Of a stretch of DNA of 64,000 nucleotides, positions 29,033 to 39,382 are shown piece after piece. This DNA comes from Bartonella massiliensis (GTDB taxonomy: Bacteria > Pseudomonadota > Alphaproteobacteria > Rhizobiales > Rhizobiaceae). The position numbers and the translations under genes are program-made. The notes beneath the pieces are model-generated. The model was not told the DNA's origin, did not search any database, and saw only the letters and a list, made by a program, of their open reading frames with translations. Where the stretch lies: positions 1 to 64,000 of the forward strand of contig NZ_CABFVS010000011.1 of assembly GCF_902150025.1 (NCBI RefSeq), given 5' to 3'. Numbering within the stretch: position 1 is the stretch's first letter; every line of letters starts with the position of its first letter.

Positions 29033-31498
29033 TTAAAAAATCCTCTCTTCCTTTAGGAGTGGAAAAAAACACTTAACGGTTGTTCCTTTTCCAGAACCAG
29101 TAAGAATTTCAACATGTCCACCGTGTAGTTCAACAAAACTTTTCACTAACGAAAGACCAAGCCCAGCCCCTGCACGCCCACCATGGTGTGAATGGGAAGA
29201 AAAACGTTTAAAAATACGATCAAGGATATCTTCAGGGATGTCAGAGCCCTCATTGTGCACACTAAAGACAATGTTATCGTCTTGTTCATCAACACAAAAT
29301 TCAATAGTGCTTGCCTCTGTTGCAAAATTAAGTGCATTACTTAAGACATTCACAAAAATTTGATGTAAGCGTTTTTCATCAGCAGAAATAGAATTTAAGG
29401 AAGGAGAAATTTGTTGTAAAAGCGTAATATGGCGTCCATTAAGGCGATCTTCTACACGGGTTACTGCTTGGATCATCGCATCGGCAATATTCACCGATTT
29501 TATGTCTAACTCCATAATACCTGCATCAAGGGTAGCAAGATCAAGAATATCATTAACAATATTTAAAAGAGTCCCTGATTCTGAATGAATATGCCCAAGG
29601 TATTCTTGTTGACGTTCATTGATAGAGCCAAAAATTTGATCCCGTAAAATATCGGAAAATCCAATAATATTGGTGAGAGGTGTACGCAATTCATAGGAAA
29701 CATGTTGGACAAATTCATTCCGCAAACGATCAGCACTTTCTAGGGCTTCATTTTTCTCTTGAAGAGCACGTGCAACATGGACAGTATCTGTAACATTCAC
29801 AAAGGTGAGCATCGTTTGTCCATCAGGCAGAGGAACCAAGGTATAGTCAAAAATCATATCATTTTTAAGATCGATACGACCCGAATATGCTTCACGTTTT
29901 TCAGCAAAACCAGTAATGAATTTAGTAAATTGATCCCATTCTTGTCCCAGGGTTAAGGCTGAACAATGGTTTTGTAACTGTGTAATATGAGTCCCTTCTA
30001 CCAGTAAATTATAAGGCAGAGACCACAATTTCGACAGGGAAGGATTCGATAAACGAAGACGTCCATCAGTACCAAAAACAACGACACCTTCAGAAAGCTT
30101 ATCAAGTGTTTCACCTTGTATTTTAATGAGTGTATTATAACGACGTTCAAGATCAATTTTTTCTGTAAGATTTTCGTAAAGCCACGTGACCCCTCCTTGT
30201 GGATGAGGGGTTGAGATAACACGCACCGTACGGCCATCTGGAAGATTCCAAATCTGTTGGTTTGATTCTGTTTGTCGATAGGCTTTAAAAAGCTCTTCTT
30301 TCCACGCGCGCCAATCAGGGTGTTCAGCAATGAGCCCTTTTTCACGTAAACGCTCAAGAAACAGCGTATGACTTGGTTCACTTTCTAAAAAGGAACTCTC
30401 CAAGGGCCATAAAATTTTAAAAGCATGATTGCAGAATTTTAATTTTTGATTTTTATCAAAAATGGCTACAGCTGTTGAAATTTGGTCAAGGGTTTCACAA
30501 TGGCTTTGAAGAACATATTTTAATTCATGAGCAAGATTTTCATAGGCGCTGTCATCACGTGCAAAAGCAGCCATCCCTTCAGCTGTTGTGAGACGTGTGA
30601 GATGAAAACGACGCCGTTCTCCATCAATGACGGTATGAACATGTTCTTGAAAGATTGTTTCTGTTTCATCTGTTTTGCGTTGTGTGTTTTCATTGAAAAG
30701 ATCTTCCACTTCATCACTGCCTTCACGAAAGTTTGTCATTTCTCTAAAGGCGCGATTGATAAAACAAATTTTTCCTTCACAATCTTTTATCCATACGGGC
30801 TCTTGAATAAGATCAAGAAGATTACGCTGCATTCTCAGTTCAGTGAGAAGACGGGCAATATCTTTCTGTAAACGAGCATTTTCGCTCTGCTGTTTTGAAA
30901 TATCTTGAAAACGAGCAACGGCGACTGTTCCGGCAACAACCCCTGTAACGTGTAGCAGCACATTATTTGTGGTGGTAATAGAAAGTTCAAAAGGGTGACA
31001 TTGAGAACGCAGTTGAGTCAATGCATAATCAAGTTCTCGCAGAGAATTTTCTTCAACCCAGAGTTCAAAGCGCTGAAAATTTTGCTGATCAATGCCTATT
31101 TTTTGCAATGTCGAAAGGCCACCAACGACACGAGGTAAGGTTGTTGGATTTTCCCAAATAAGAAGGAGTTGATTGGTTTCCTCCAAAAGCCATTCATAAT
31201 ATTTAAGTTTTTCAGAAAAATCTGCTTGAATTATCTTCAAAGGTTTCTGTGCTGCTCTTTTTGCATGCATAATAACAGCCATGCACGCGAGAAATGAAGC
31301 ACAAGAAATTCCTCCACACAGCGCTAAAAGCAGCCATGGACCATTTGGCAAAGTGAAGGAAAATGGTAAATAATCTTGCAACGGCTGAGCAATAGCGCGT
31401 GTGGGGAAGAAAAAGAAAAAAAGGCAAAATATATATGTATAGATTCGAATCATTTTTTGAGCTTTTTCTTTGGGGGTATGGTCACCAAAGCTGAGCAC
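29033..31498 (-). CDS. divL: DivL-like cell-cycle sensor pseudokinase (Tyr at the phospho-acceptor site)
   Basis: Membrane-anchored regulator of the CtrA pathway. An N-terminal hydrophobic pair occupies about residues 20-80, followed by PAS-like segments and a histidine-kinase core. The H-box reads VSYELRTPL, with Tyr602 where kinases have the acceptor His; this substitution is the hallmark of Caulobacter DivL. The N-box (FVNVLSNALNFA) and G-boxes (GAGLGLSL) are intact, so ATP binding is possible. In Caulobacter, DivL works with CckA and DivK to set CtrA activity; the same role here is inference. Length is 821 aa from GTG 31498. An alternative start is ATG 31453, giving 806 aa and Tyr587. It is next to ahcY and tsaE, a known location for rhizobial divL. 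Confidence 0.85.
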   Translation of the reverse strand: MLSFGDHTPKEKAQKMIRIYTYIFCLFFFFFPTRAIAQPLQDYLPFSFTLPNGPWLLLALCGGISCASFLACMAVIMHAKRAAQKPLKIIQADFSEKLKYYEWLLEETNQLLLIWENPTTLPRVVGGLSTLQKIGIDQQNFQRFELWVEENSLRELDYALTQLRSQCHPFELSITTTNNVLLHVTGVVAGTVAVARFQDISKQQSENARLQKDIARLLTELRMQRNLLDLIQEPVWIKDCEGKICFINRAFREMTNFREGSDEVEDLFNENTQRKTDETETIFQEHVHTVIDGERRRFHLTRLTTAEGMAAFARDDSAYENLAHELKYVLQSHCETLDQISTAVAIFDKNQKLKFCNHAFKILWPLESSFLESEPSHTLFLERLREKGLIAEHPDWRAWKEELFKAYRQTESNQQIWNLPDGRTVRVISTPHPQGGVTWLYENLTEKIDLERRYNTLIKIQGETLDKLSEGVVVFGTDGRLRLSNPSLSKLWSLPYNLLVEGTHITQLQNHCSALTLGQEWDQFTKFITGFAEKREAYSGRIDLKNDMIFDYTLVPLPDGQTMLTFVNVTDTVHVARALQEKNEALESADRLRNEFVQHVSYELRTPLTNIIGFSDILRDQIFGSINERQQEYLGHIHSESGTLLNIVNDILDLATLDAGIMELDIKSVNIADAMIQAVTRVEDRLNGRHITLLQQISPSLNSISADEKRLHQIFVNVLSNALNFATEASTIEFCVDEQDDNIVFSVHNEGSDIPEDILDRIFKRFSSHSHHGGRAGAGLGLSLVKSFVELHGGHVEILTGSGKGTTVKCFFPLLKEERIF

Positions 31499-31533
31499 GA
31501 CATCTTTCCCTTTTTAAAACCCAAGGAAGCATT

Positions 31534-32931
31534 TTAGTAACGGTAATGGTTTGGTTTATAAGGTCCTTGCGGTGTAACTCCAATATAAGCGGCTTGTTCT
31601 TCTGATAAAACAGTTAATTTTATTCCTAACCGATCAAGATGAAGACGTGCAACTTTTTCATCAAGATGTTTAGGCAAAACAGTGACTTCATTTGTATAGT
31701 GTTCTGCACGGGTAAAAAGTTCAACTTGCGCTAAAACTTGATTGGTAAACGAAGCCGACATGACAAAAGAAGGATGTCCCGTCGCATTACCGAGGTTTAA
31801 CAAACGCCCTTCAGAGAGCAAAATGATGCGTTTTCCATCGGGAAAGGTGATCATGTCAACTTGAGGTTTAATATTGATCCATGGCAAATTTCTAAGAGCT
31901 GCAACTTGGATTTCATTATCAAAATGACCAATATTTCCAAGAATACACATATCCTTGACTTGTCGCATATGGTCTAAACGGACAACATCTTTATTACCTG
32001 TTGTTGTGATGATAATATCAGCATTGGAGGCAGCATCATCCAAATTAACAACTTCATAGCCATCCATAGCTGCTTGGAGAGCACAAATAGGATCAATTTC
32101 TGTTATTTTAACACGCGCCCCAGCACCCGAAAGAGATGCTGCTGAACCTTTTCCTACGTCGCCATAACCACAGACAATGGCTGTTTTTCCAGCAATCATC
32201 ACGTCTGTTCCACGTCGAATGCCATCGACCAATGACTCTTTACATCCATATTTATTATCAAACTTTGATTTCGTGACACTATCATTAACATTAATAGCAG
32301 GAAAAGGTAGAAGCCCTTGTTTTTGTAATTGATAAAGACGGTTTACACCTGTTGTAGTTTCTTCGCTGACACCTTTAATTGCTGCGCACTGTCGTGTAAA
32401 AAAACCTGGCGTTGCATCCATACGCTTTTGGATTTGTTTGAAAAAAAATTCTTCTTCTTCTGTTTTGGGATGCGAGAGGATATCTTTATTTTGTTCGGCA
32501 CGACTTCCCATTAAAATATAGTTTGTGGCATCAGCGCCATCATCTAAGATCATATTGGAAGGATTACCATCAGGCCATTGGAAAATTGCATCTATATAAG
32601 TCCAATATTCTTCCAATGTTTCACCTTTAACAGCGAATACAGGAATACCAGCTGCGGCAATAGCTGCTGCTGCGTGATCTTGCGTAGAAAAAATATTGCT
32701 AGAGCTCCACCGTATATCGGCGCCAATCGCTTTTAATGTTTCAATTAAAACAGCTGTTTGAATTGTCATATGCAATGAACCAGAAATACGCGCACCGCGC
32801 AAAGGTTGACTGGAGAAAAATTCCTTGCGACAAGCCATCAAGCCAGGCATTTCAGTTTCAGCAATATCAAGTTCTTTACGACCATAAGCGGCAAGGGCAA
32901 TATCTTTGACAACAAAATCTTGAGCTGTCAT
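31534..32931 (-). CDS. ahcY: Adenosylhomocysteinase
   Basis: Hydrolyses S-adenosylhomocysteine to adenosine and homocysteine, relieving product inhibition of methyltransferases. The NAD-binding GYGDVGKG word lies near residues 255-262, the N terminus has [10 protein letters not shown], and the C terminus ends KPNHYRY, typical of the family. Length is 465 aa. A GGA-containing ribosome-binding site lies upstream of ATG 32931. It is followed 35 nt later by divL on the same strand. I saw no SAH riboswitch structure upstream. Confidence 0.96.
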   Translation of the reverse strand: MTAQDFVVKDIALAAYGRKELDIAETEMPGLMACRKEFFSSQPLRGARISGSLHMTIQTAVLIETLKAIGADIRWSSSNIFSTQDHAAAAIAAAGIPVFAVKGETLEEYWTYIDAIFQWPDGNPSNMILDDGADATNYILMGSRAEQNKDILSHPKTEEEEFFFKQIQKRMDATPGFFTRQCAAIKGVSEETTTGVNRLYQLQKQGLLPFPAINVNDSVTKSKFDNKYGCKESLVDGIRRGTDVMIAGKTAIVCGYGDVGKGSAASLSGAGARVKITEIDPICALQAAMDGYEVVNLDDAASNADIIITTTGNKDVVRLDHMRQVKDMCILGNIGHFDNEIQVAALRNLPWINIKPQVDMITFPDGKRIILLSEGRLLNLGNATGHPSFVMSASFTNQVLAQVELFTRAEHYTNEVTVLPKHLDEKVARLHLDRLGIKLTVLSEEQAAYIGVTPQGPYKPNHYRY

Positions 32932-34383
32932 TCTTCATTCCTTTTAAATCAGTTTTTGAAGACGGTAGGAGAAATTAAAAAAAAATGCAAGGCAAGAAGA
33001 AGACTTCTTTGATGTGAAAAGGCTCTTTTAGAATTTCTATAAATTTGTGCAACAAATATGCACTGATATTTCAGAATATGAAAAATGCTGACCATAGTAT
33101 CAACGAGATGAAAAACCTATGTAAATAGGCTTTAAATTCTGTTTTTCTTATATAAAGGATCATACTTTTTTCATGAAGAGGACTATGATAGGTAAGAAAA
33201 AAGATAATCACTTTGCAGAGAGATAATGAATTGTCTCAATAACTTTGCATGCTTTTAATAGCCAAGGTACACAAAAAAACAACGATAACGCTATCATGTC
33301 CTTAGAGATATCCTCTAGACAAGGCGTTTTGATATATTATCCTCAGTTTGATTTTTATGAATACGACATAGGGGACACCTACAAATACGCATAAAATGTA
33401 TTAATGGGAAGTGAGAGGTGTTTCTAATGTCCTTTTCAAAGTATTTATAAAAAAACATGCCAGAGCTATAGCAGAGATATTTTCATTTTTATGGGGTTAT
33501 TTATTTAATAAAATCTATGATGTTATGATGAAATCATTTTCAACTTGGTTTTTACGAGTATAACGCAGAAAAAGTCATGCGATTACCTGTAAAGATGAAA
33601 AAATATAAATTCAAATGTGTGATTGCCATATTTTGCAAAGGGAAAAAATCTGGCACTTTTCCTCATAAAACTTTTGCAGTCACTTGTAAATTGACATCTC
33701 ACTCTCATGCCATCGCATGGTTAAAACAAATGTTGAGAGGGCTAAAAGCATCCTATACGCAATCCCAACTTTTCATATGTCAGAGTGGGGCAAGATGAGT
33801 ATTATTTTTAATAATTTCTAAAATGAAACATAATTTAATTTGAAAAAAAAGAGGCATAAAAAGAAAACAAAATTTTATCCTTTTTACGTAACTTTAAAGT
33901 TTTTTAAAAGTCTTCAAAGCAATATTTTTTATAATAAAAATGATGCATTGCGTCACAATTTTTATATTGATTTTTTTATGGAATAATCAATGATAGCATA
34001 CTCTTATTCTGCTCACTCATACGGTTGTTTAGAAAAGGTATCATTACCTTATTTCATTTCATTATTAAGCTTTTTAGCAAAATAATATTAATGCAAAGCC
34101 ATAAGCTATCATCTTCATGAATAGACAAGTCCAGATCCAGTTCTTCTGGATTCCCATGTTACATCTGTTCTTGCCTGAAGATAATTTATAAGAGATGTTT
34201 TTTTCCTATTTTCAATGATTTTTATCAAAAGGACGTCATATACGCGGAAATACGTGTTTCAATGCTGAATGGAGTATTAAAAACGCAAAAACATCAATCT
34301 ATTGAACACTCTAATTTTAAAGTAGCCAACAACAAGCCCTGAATTACAAATCAAATAATTAACTCAGTTTGAGAGAATTTATT
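32932..34383. other. 1.45-kb region without a confident gene
   Basis: A 73-codon plus-strand frame at 33577-33798 (lysine-rich, starting MRLPVKMKKYKFK) lacks a ribosome-binding site and resembles nothing I know; I do not call it a gene. A 28-base sequence at 33916-33943 recurs exactly at 59653-59680. A 6-bp hairpin with a 5-nt loop lies around 34135-34152. Otherwise the region is AT-rich. Confidence 0.45.
33916..33943. repeat. 28-bp exact duplicate of 59653-59680
   Basis: The sequences starting AAAGCAATATTTTTTATAAT are identical over 28 bases at the two sites and diverge on both sides. It is low complexity, but too long for chance. Its origin is unknown. Confidence 0.6.
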
Positions 34384-35382
34384 TTAAACGAGTAAGTTTT
34401 TGGAAAATTGACCATGTGGACGAAATCTCCAGAGATAATTTGGCAAGAAGGCAGCTATTGCTTTAGGCGTAATTCCCACACCTTCTAAAGTATATCCATT
34501 TTCAATAGCTTCTTGAGAAACAATGTTATCCATTTGCAAAAAGCGTATCTGATTGGCTGTTACAAGTGTTGGTATAAAAGGTAATTTACCGATGGTTCCC
34601 AAAATTCCTCCAATCAATAGACCAGCAGAAAGAGGCATGGATAGGATTGTTTTTTTACGGTGAATAATTTTGAGTATCGTTTCAAGAGCATTTTGGAAGG
34701 TGATAATTTGCGGACCACCAAGATCATAATTTTTTCCCCAAGCAACCTGTCCATCTAAAGCGTGCGCAATAAACTCGGCAACATCACCAACATAGACGGG
34801 TTGCAACTTACTTTGTCCTCCTCCAAAAAGAGGCATAATGGGTAAAAAACGTGAAAAATCTGCTAAGGTGTTAAAAAAACAATCTTCTGGTCCAAAGATA
34901 ACGGATGGACGGATAACAATTGCTTGAGGATGCTTGTTATGAATAATTTGCTCACCCATAAACTTAACACGTGCATAAAGGCATGAAGCGTTCTCATTGG
35001 CTACAAGTGTTGACATATAAATGAGTGGGATACCAGCTTCTGCTGTTAATTCAGCAACATTGTGAGTACCATCAATTTGTGTTTTTTTAAAATTCGATTG
35101 ATTTGCTTGTTTTAAACTACCAGGCAAAAACACTGCAGCATCAGCTCCAAGTAATGCGCGTGCAACAGAGGCACGATGCTTGATATCTGTTTTCAGCATT
35201 TGCGTTTGTCCTACTTCTCCTATTTGGAGCATGTAATAAGCCTTTTGTGGACAACGAACAGCGATACGAACGCGATATCCCCGCTTAGTCAAAGTTTCAA
35301 CGACATGGCGCCCTACAAAACCAGATCCGCCGAAAACAGTAATAAGTTTAGGATGTTGATAAAGTGCACAATCAAATTGCAT
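34384..35382 (-). CDS. Complex I NDUFA9-family NAD(P)-binding protein
   Basis: A 332-aa atypical short-chain dehydrogenase. The Rossmann motif GGSGFVG is at residues 18-24; the YARVKFMGE word lies in the position of the catalytic Y-x3-K. It belongs to the NDUFA9-like subgroup associated with NADH:ubiquinone oxidoreductase in mitochondria and alphaproteobacteria. An assembly or stabilising role is likely rather than catalysis, and this is inference. It begins 43 nt after the folC stop on the same strand, so it may be the last gene of an accD-folC unit. Confidence 0.85.
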   Translation of the reverse strand: MQFDCALYQHPKLITVFGGSGFVGRHVVETLTKRGYRVRIAVRCPQKAYYMLQIGEVGQTQMLKTDIKHRASVARALLGADAAVFLPGSLKQANQSNFKKTQIDGTHNVAELTAEAGIPLIYMSTLVANENASCLYARVKFMGEQIIHNKHPQAIVIRPSVIFGPEDCFFNTLADFSRFLPIMPLFGGGQSKLQPVYVGDVAEFIAHALDGQVAWGKNYDLGGPQIITFQNALETILKIIHRKKTILSMPLSAGLLIGGILGTIGKLPFIPTLVTANQIRFLQMDNIVSQEAIENGYTLEGVGITPKAIAAFLPNYLWRFRPHGQFSKNLLV

Positions 35383-35425
35383 GATTAAAAAGTCTATCTT
35401 TCAAAGCTTTAAAAATAGCTAATTT

Positions 35426-36745
35426 CTAGCACGGTGGTGTTTTATTGTCACGCAAAATATCGCCTGCAAGATAAAGAGATCCTCCGATCAGGACAATAGC
35501 CTCTTTATATTCCACTTTAATTTTATGCAAAGCACCTTGTAAGTGCGTTTGAGAGGATGCACAGATTCCTGCTTTCTGCGCCGATTCAGCTAAGTTTATG
35601 GGACAGATACTGGCGTTATTGTTAATAAGTGGTATCGTATACACTTTATCGACAAGGTTTGCTAAAGGACGAAAATAACCGACAGCATCTTTAGTATTAA
35701 GCATGCCAGCAATCATAATAATGGGACGATTTGTTTTTTTTCTCCATTGCCTAAGTTCAGTCGCAATAACTTTTCCAGCAGCAGGATTGTGACCACCATC
35801 GAGCCATAAATCGATATTAGGGGATAATTGATCAACCAAATATCCATGGGTTAAATGTTGCATCCGTGCGGGCCAATAAATATTTTTTAAAGCTTCATTG
35901 ATGACTTGTTCTGAAAGTTGAAAACCTGCTTGATAGACTGCTTCAAGAGAAGCACCAGCATTGGCAACTTGGTGATCTCCAATGAGGTTAGGAAGGGAAA
36001 GATCTAGGAGGCCTTGATTGTTTTGAAAAACCATACGTCCATGTTCTTTATAGCTTTGATAATCTTGATCAAAGAGAGAATAAGGTGCCTTATTTTTATC
36101 GGCAAGGGATATTAAAGTAGAAAGCGTTTCCTCATAATTTTGCTTACCGATAACCACGGGAACATTTGGTTTTATAATTCCCCCTTTTTGAAAAGCAATT
36201 TGAGAAATTGTATCACCAAGAAAGTTTTCATGATCATAATCAATGGGCATAATAAGCGATACAGCTGGTTTGTTAATGACATTGGTTGCATCAAAACGTC
36301 CTCCCAACCCAACTTCTAAAATGACAACATCAGCTGGATGTAACCTAAACAGCATAAAGGCAGCGGCTGTAAAAATTTCAAAAATAGTAATTGGCTCTTG
36401 ATGATTTATTTTTATAATTTCACGGATTGTTTCAGCCAATAGGCTTTCTGTAACAAGTTGACCCCCTCCTTTTTGACCTAACCGACAGCGTTCGTTCCAG
36501 TTGACAAGATGAGGTGAGCTGTACATATGAACACAGTAGCCAGCACTTTCTAAAAGAGCACGGCAAATTGCTGAGGCAGATCCTTTGCCATTTGTTCCAG
36601 CAATGTGAATAATGGGGCCAAGTTTTAAATGTGGATTACCAAGACGTTCTAAAAGCCGAACAACACGGCCTAAAGAAAAATCAAACTTTTTTGGATAATT
36701 CTTTAGTAAATCATCCACCACCCTTTGCACTTGACTTTTTTGCAT
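35426..36745 (-). CDS. folC: Bifunctional dihydrofolate/folylpolyglutamate synthase
   Basis: Adds glutamate to dihydropteroate and then to folates. The P-loop GTNGKGS is at residues 50-56; YSSPHL and a GLGGRFDATN word follow. I chose ATG 36745 (439 aa), four bases after the accD stop, because the family starts here with a short helix before DFSLGRV. A longer frame from 36817 would overlap accD by 68 nt and adds an unrelated hydrophobic lead. It is cotranscribed with accD, as in many alphaproteobacteria. Confidence 0.93.
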   Translation of the reverse strand: MQKSQVQRVVDDLLKNYPKKFDFSLGRVVRLLERLGNPHLKLGPIIHIAGTNGKGSASAICRALLESAGYCVHMYSSPHLVNWNERCRLGQKGGGQLVTESLLAETIREIIKINHQEPITIFEIFTAAAFMLFRLHPADVVILEVGLGGRFDATNVINKPAVSLIMPIDYDHENFLGDTISQIAFQKGGIIKPNVPVVIGKQNYEETLSTLISLADKNKAPYSLFDQDYQSYKEHGRMVFQNNQGLLDLSLPNLIGDHQVANAGASLEAVYQAGFQLSEQVINEALKNIYWPARMQHLTHGYLVDQLSPNIDLWLDGGHNPAAGKVIATELRQWRKKTNRPIIMIAGMLNTKDAVGYFRPLANLVDKVYTIPLINNNASICPINLAESAQKAGICASSQTHLQGALHKIKVEYKEAIVLIGGSLYLAGDILRDNKTPPC

Positions 36746-36749
36746 AAAT

Positions 36750-37670
36750 TTAAGCTGCTTTTGTTGTCGAAAGCGATGTTTGAGAGTCTGTGGGGGATGG
36801 AGTAGAAGGGTTAACAACAGTAGGATGTTTCATCATTAAACGTAAAAGACGTGCAATGGTTGTTTTCATTTCTAGGCGCGATACAACTATGTCAATCATA
36901 CCATGTTCGAGCAGATATTCACTACTTTGAAACCCTTCTGGTAGAGTTTCGCGTATAGTTTGTTGAATCACACGTGGACCAGCAAAACCAATCATAGCGC
37001 CAGGTTCAGCAATGTGAATATCGCCGAGCATGGCGTAAGAAGCAGTAACACCACCGGTGGTTGGATTGGTCAGAACAACAATATAGGGAAGTTTTGCTTC
37101 TTTTAGCATTTCAATCGCTACGGTTGTACGGGGCATTTGCATCAATGAGAGTGTTCCTTCTTGCATGCGTGCACCACCAGAAGCAGCAAAAAGAACCAAA
37201 GGACGTTTTTCCGCAATGGCAGTATCAAAAGCTTTGATAATCGCTTCTCCTGAAGCCATACCGAGAGACCCCCCCATAAAGGCGAAATCTTGAACAGTTG
37301 CAATAATGGGTAAGCCTTCAATCGTACCGCGTGCACTTAAAATATTGTCATCAACACCAAGTTTAGAACGATAATCTTTTAAGCGGTCAATATAGCGTTT
37401 TTCATCGCGAAACTTTAAAGGATCTGTGACAACTTTTGGATTTTCAAGAGCTGTATAGACACCATCATCAAAAAAATGCATGAGACGATTTTTGGCACTG
37501 ATGCGCATATGATGTCCAGAATTGGGAGCCACAAATTGATTGGCTTCCAGATCTTTATGAAAGATCATTTCACCACTCGTAGGATCTTTAATCCATAGAT
37601 TTTCTGGAATTTCGCGGCGTCCCAATATAGAGTTAATTTTAGGACGAACATAATTTGTAATCCAGTTCAT
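36750..37670 (-). CDS. accD: Acetyl-CoA carboxylase carboxyltransferase subunit beta
   Basis: Forms the carboxyltransferase with AccA to make malonyl-CoA for fatty-acid synthesis. Length is 306 aa. The [10 protein letters not shown] and PTTGGVTAS words of the crotonase-fold core are intact. The N-terminal region that forms a four-cysteine zinc ribbon in Escherichia coli reads [10 protein letters not shown] and then [10 protein letters not shown]: all four cysteine positions are replaced, so zinc cannot be bound there. Loss of these cysteines is, to my knowledge, shared by related Hyphomicrobiales. It is the first gene of the accD-folC unit. Confidence 0.95.
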   Translation of the reverse strand: MNWITNYVRPKINSILGRREIPENLWIKDPTSGEMIFHKDLEANQFVAPNSGHHMRISAKNRLMHFFDDGVYTALENPKVVTDPLKFRDEKRYIDRLKDYRSKLGVDDNILSARGTIEGLPIIATVQDFAFMGGSLGMASGEAIIKAFDTAIAEKRPLVLFAASGGARMQEGTLSLMQMPRTTVAIEMLKEAKLPYIVVLTNPTTGGVTASYAMLGDIHIAEPGAMIGFAGPRVIQQTIRETLPEGFQSSEYLLEHGMIDIVVSRLEMKTTIARLLRLMMKHPTVVNPSTPSPTDSQTSLSTTKAA

Positions 37671-38662
37671 CTTTATAGCCTTCCTTTAAATATTATACAT
37701 CTTTTGCATGATTTGAAAAAATATAAAACTTAAGCAGTTACATTTGCTTTTCCGGCTGAACAAACGAGTCTATTTAATATTTTTATCCGTGCACGTATAG
37801 CTCTAACTGCATTGTTTGTTTATTTTTAATATTTCCAATACCATAAAAATTACATACACGAAGAGTATTCCCTATAAAAAATTTCTCATAATTTTTAATA
37901 ACTTACATGTTTTTATTTTTTGACTTTGGTATTAAAACTCACCTCTTGCGTTGGTTAACAAACGGCTTATTTCCTTTTAATAAAAATGCCTCTCCAATTA
38001 ATCACTAATATCAACAGTCCTCAAGCAAAGAAACCTTATAATATAAAACCTTAACAAGGCTATACACATCCATTAAAGATAAGGGATATAATAACATTAT
38101 GTTAGCGAAACGCGAACACCAGAGCAAGATTTTTTTCAAACGGTTTTCTTAAAGCGCGTACGTTTCGCATAAAATAAAGCACCCCAAAAAAAATATCATT
38201 TTTATTGTGTATGCACGCGTTATTAGATTTAACATCACGTATTCTCAAAACTTTCTCATGATAGTGCCTATAAAGAGTCTACACTCCTTTTATGAAAGGC
38301 ATAAAATTTATAGGCTCTCCTACTTTTACTGAAATAGAAAGTACAAACCGATATCCTCGTATTCTTTGTCAGTTTCCAATGTGATAATAATTCTTGCATT
38401 TGAGAACATTCATAAGTGATATTTTATACTTTTTTAAAAGTGCTTTTATCCACATACTGTTCCGCTGATGACCTTTCAACAAATGATTTTAATTGATTCA
38501 ATATGAATAGGGGTGAAATGAGAAAGCCTTATTGATATTTAGTTTTTTACTCATGTTATGAACTGATAAATGATCATTATCAGTCAATATATTGATTGAT
38601 ATAAAACATAGGATTTATAGTATGCCTTTTTGACGGGAAAGTTCTGTTAAGTTCAAAGAACA
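37671..38662. other. Intergenic region with a degenerate repeat
   Basis: No supported gene. The 38090-38605 part resembles the integrase-derived repeat in minus orientation; the rest, next to accD, presumably holds its promoter. Confidence 0.4.
38090..38605 (-). pseudogene. Strongly decayed integrase-derived repeat (minus orientation)
   Basis: Recognised mainly by the promoter-proximal words near 38488-38605: ATTGATTCAATATGAATAGG, then GAAATGAGAAAG, and CAATATATTGAT at the end. The coding part is no longer readable. Confidence 0.4.
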
Positions 38663-39382
38663 TTATTTTTGTGTGATACGTGCTATGGTTTTTTGGGAAA
38701 GCATTTTATGTAAATGTGTCATAAAGGCGGCTGCAAAAAGCGGTGTAGCCAAATTAAGAATGGGAATCGAAACAAAAACCGCGATCAACAATCCAGCACC
38801 AAAAACTGCTGCGTAATGGGTATGTAAAAAAGCACGCGCATCTTGTTCTGTCCGAAAACGATAAGCCGCAAACAAGAAATATTCATGCCCAAGCAAATAG
38901 CCATTAATAACATAAAAAGCAATCAAATTAACACCTGGTATGAAGAATAAAATAAAAGCAATTCCATTACCAAGAAGGCTTAAAATAACAAATTTAAAGG
39001 AGAGAACAAGAGAACGTGCAAATGGCATAGCTTGTCCAAGTGGCTCATTTGGATAATCTTGCCTTTCGATGATTTCAGCAGCAGAGTCAATGAAAAAACT
39101 ACCAATCATAGCTGTGATGGGAGCAATCAAAAAAGCCAACAAAAGAGCCAAACCAAGATTGAAGATGATAAGCATGCTAAATCCCAGCCACCCAGCCCAG
39201 CTCGGGAGCCCAGGAAGAAACTGAGCAATCCAAGGCCAAAAGTAAGACACAAAAAGTTGGTGCACACATAACCATAAAATGGCGAGCACGAAAAACGTAA
39301 CCCCCAATGCTTTTAGTATCATAATGCTATATTGCGAGGTCACAAGGCGTTGTAAAGCACGATAGGCAGCTGTAAAAATCAT
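38663..39382 (-). CDS. CysZ/EI24-family membrane protein
   Basis: A 239-aa integral membrane protein with four main hydrophobic blocks (about residues 22-45, 65-95, 125-165 and 190-225) and the amphipathic pattern of the EI24 domain (PF07264). Escherichia coli CysZ in this family takes up sulfate, but alphaproteobacterial members are mostly uncharacterised. The HEYFLFAAYRF word in the second half is typical. It is isolated on both sides by long gaps; no cysteine-synthesis genes are nearby. Confidence 0.75.
   Translation of the reverse strand: MIFTAAYRALQRLVTSQYSIMILKALGVTFFVLAILWLCVHQLFVSYFWPWIAQFLPGLPSWAGWLGFSMLIIFNLGLALLLAFLIAPITAMIGSFFIDSAAEIIERQDYPNEPLGQAMPFARSLVLSFKFVILSLLGNGIAFILFFIPGVNLIAFYVINGYLLGHEYFLFAAYRFRTEQDARAFLHTHYAAVFGAGLLIAVFVSIPILNLATPLFAAAFMTHLHKMLSQKTIARITQK

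Noticed and set aside
32932-33120. Possible SAH or SAM riboswitch upstream of ahcY
   Set aside because: No conserved stem or core motif of either class could be found by eye.
33577-33798. 73-codon lysine-rich plus-strand frame
   Set aside because: No ribosome-binding site, no recognisable domain, and it is the sort of frame expected by chance in a 1.4-kb gap.
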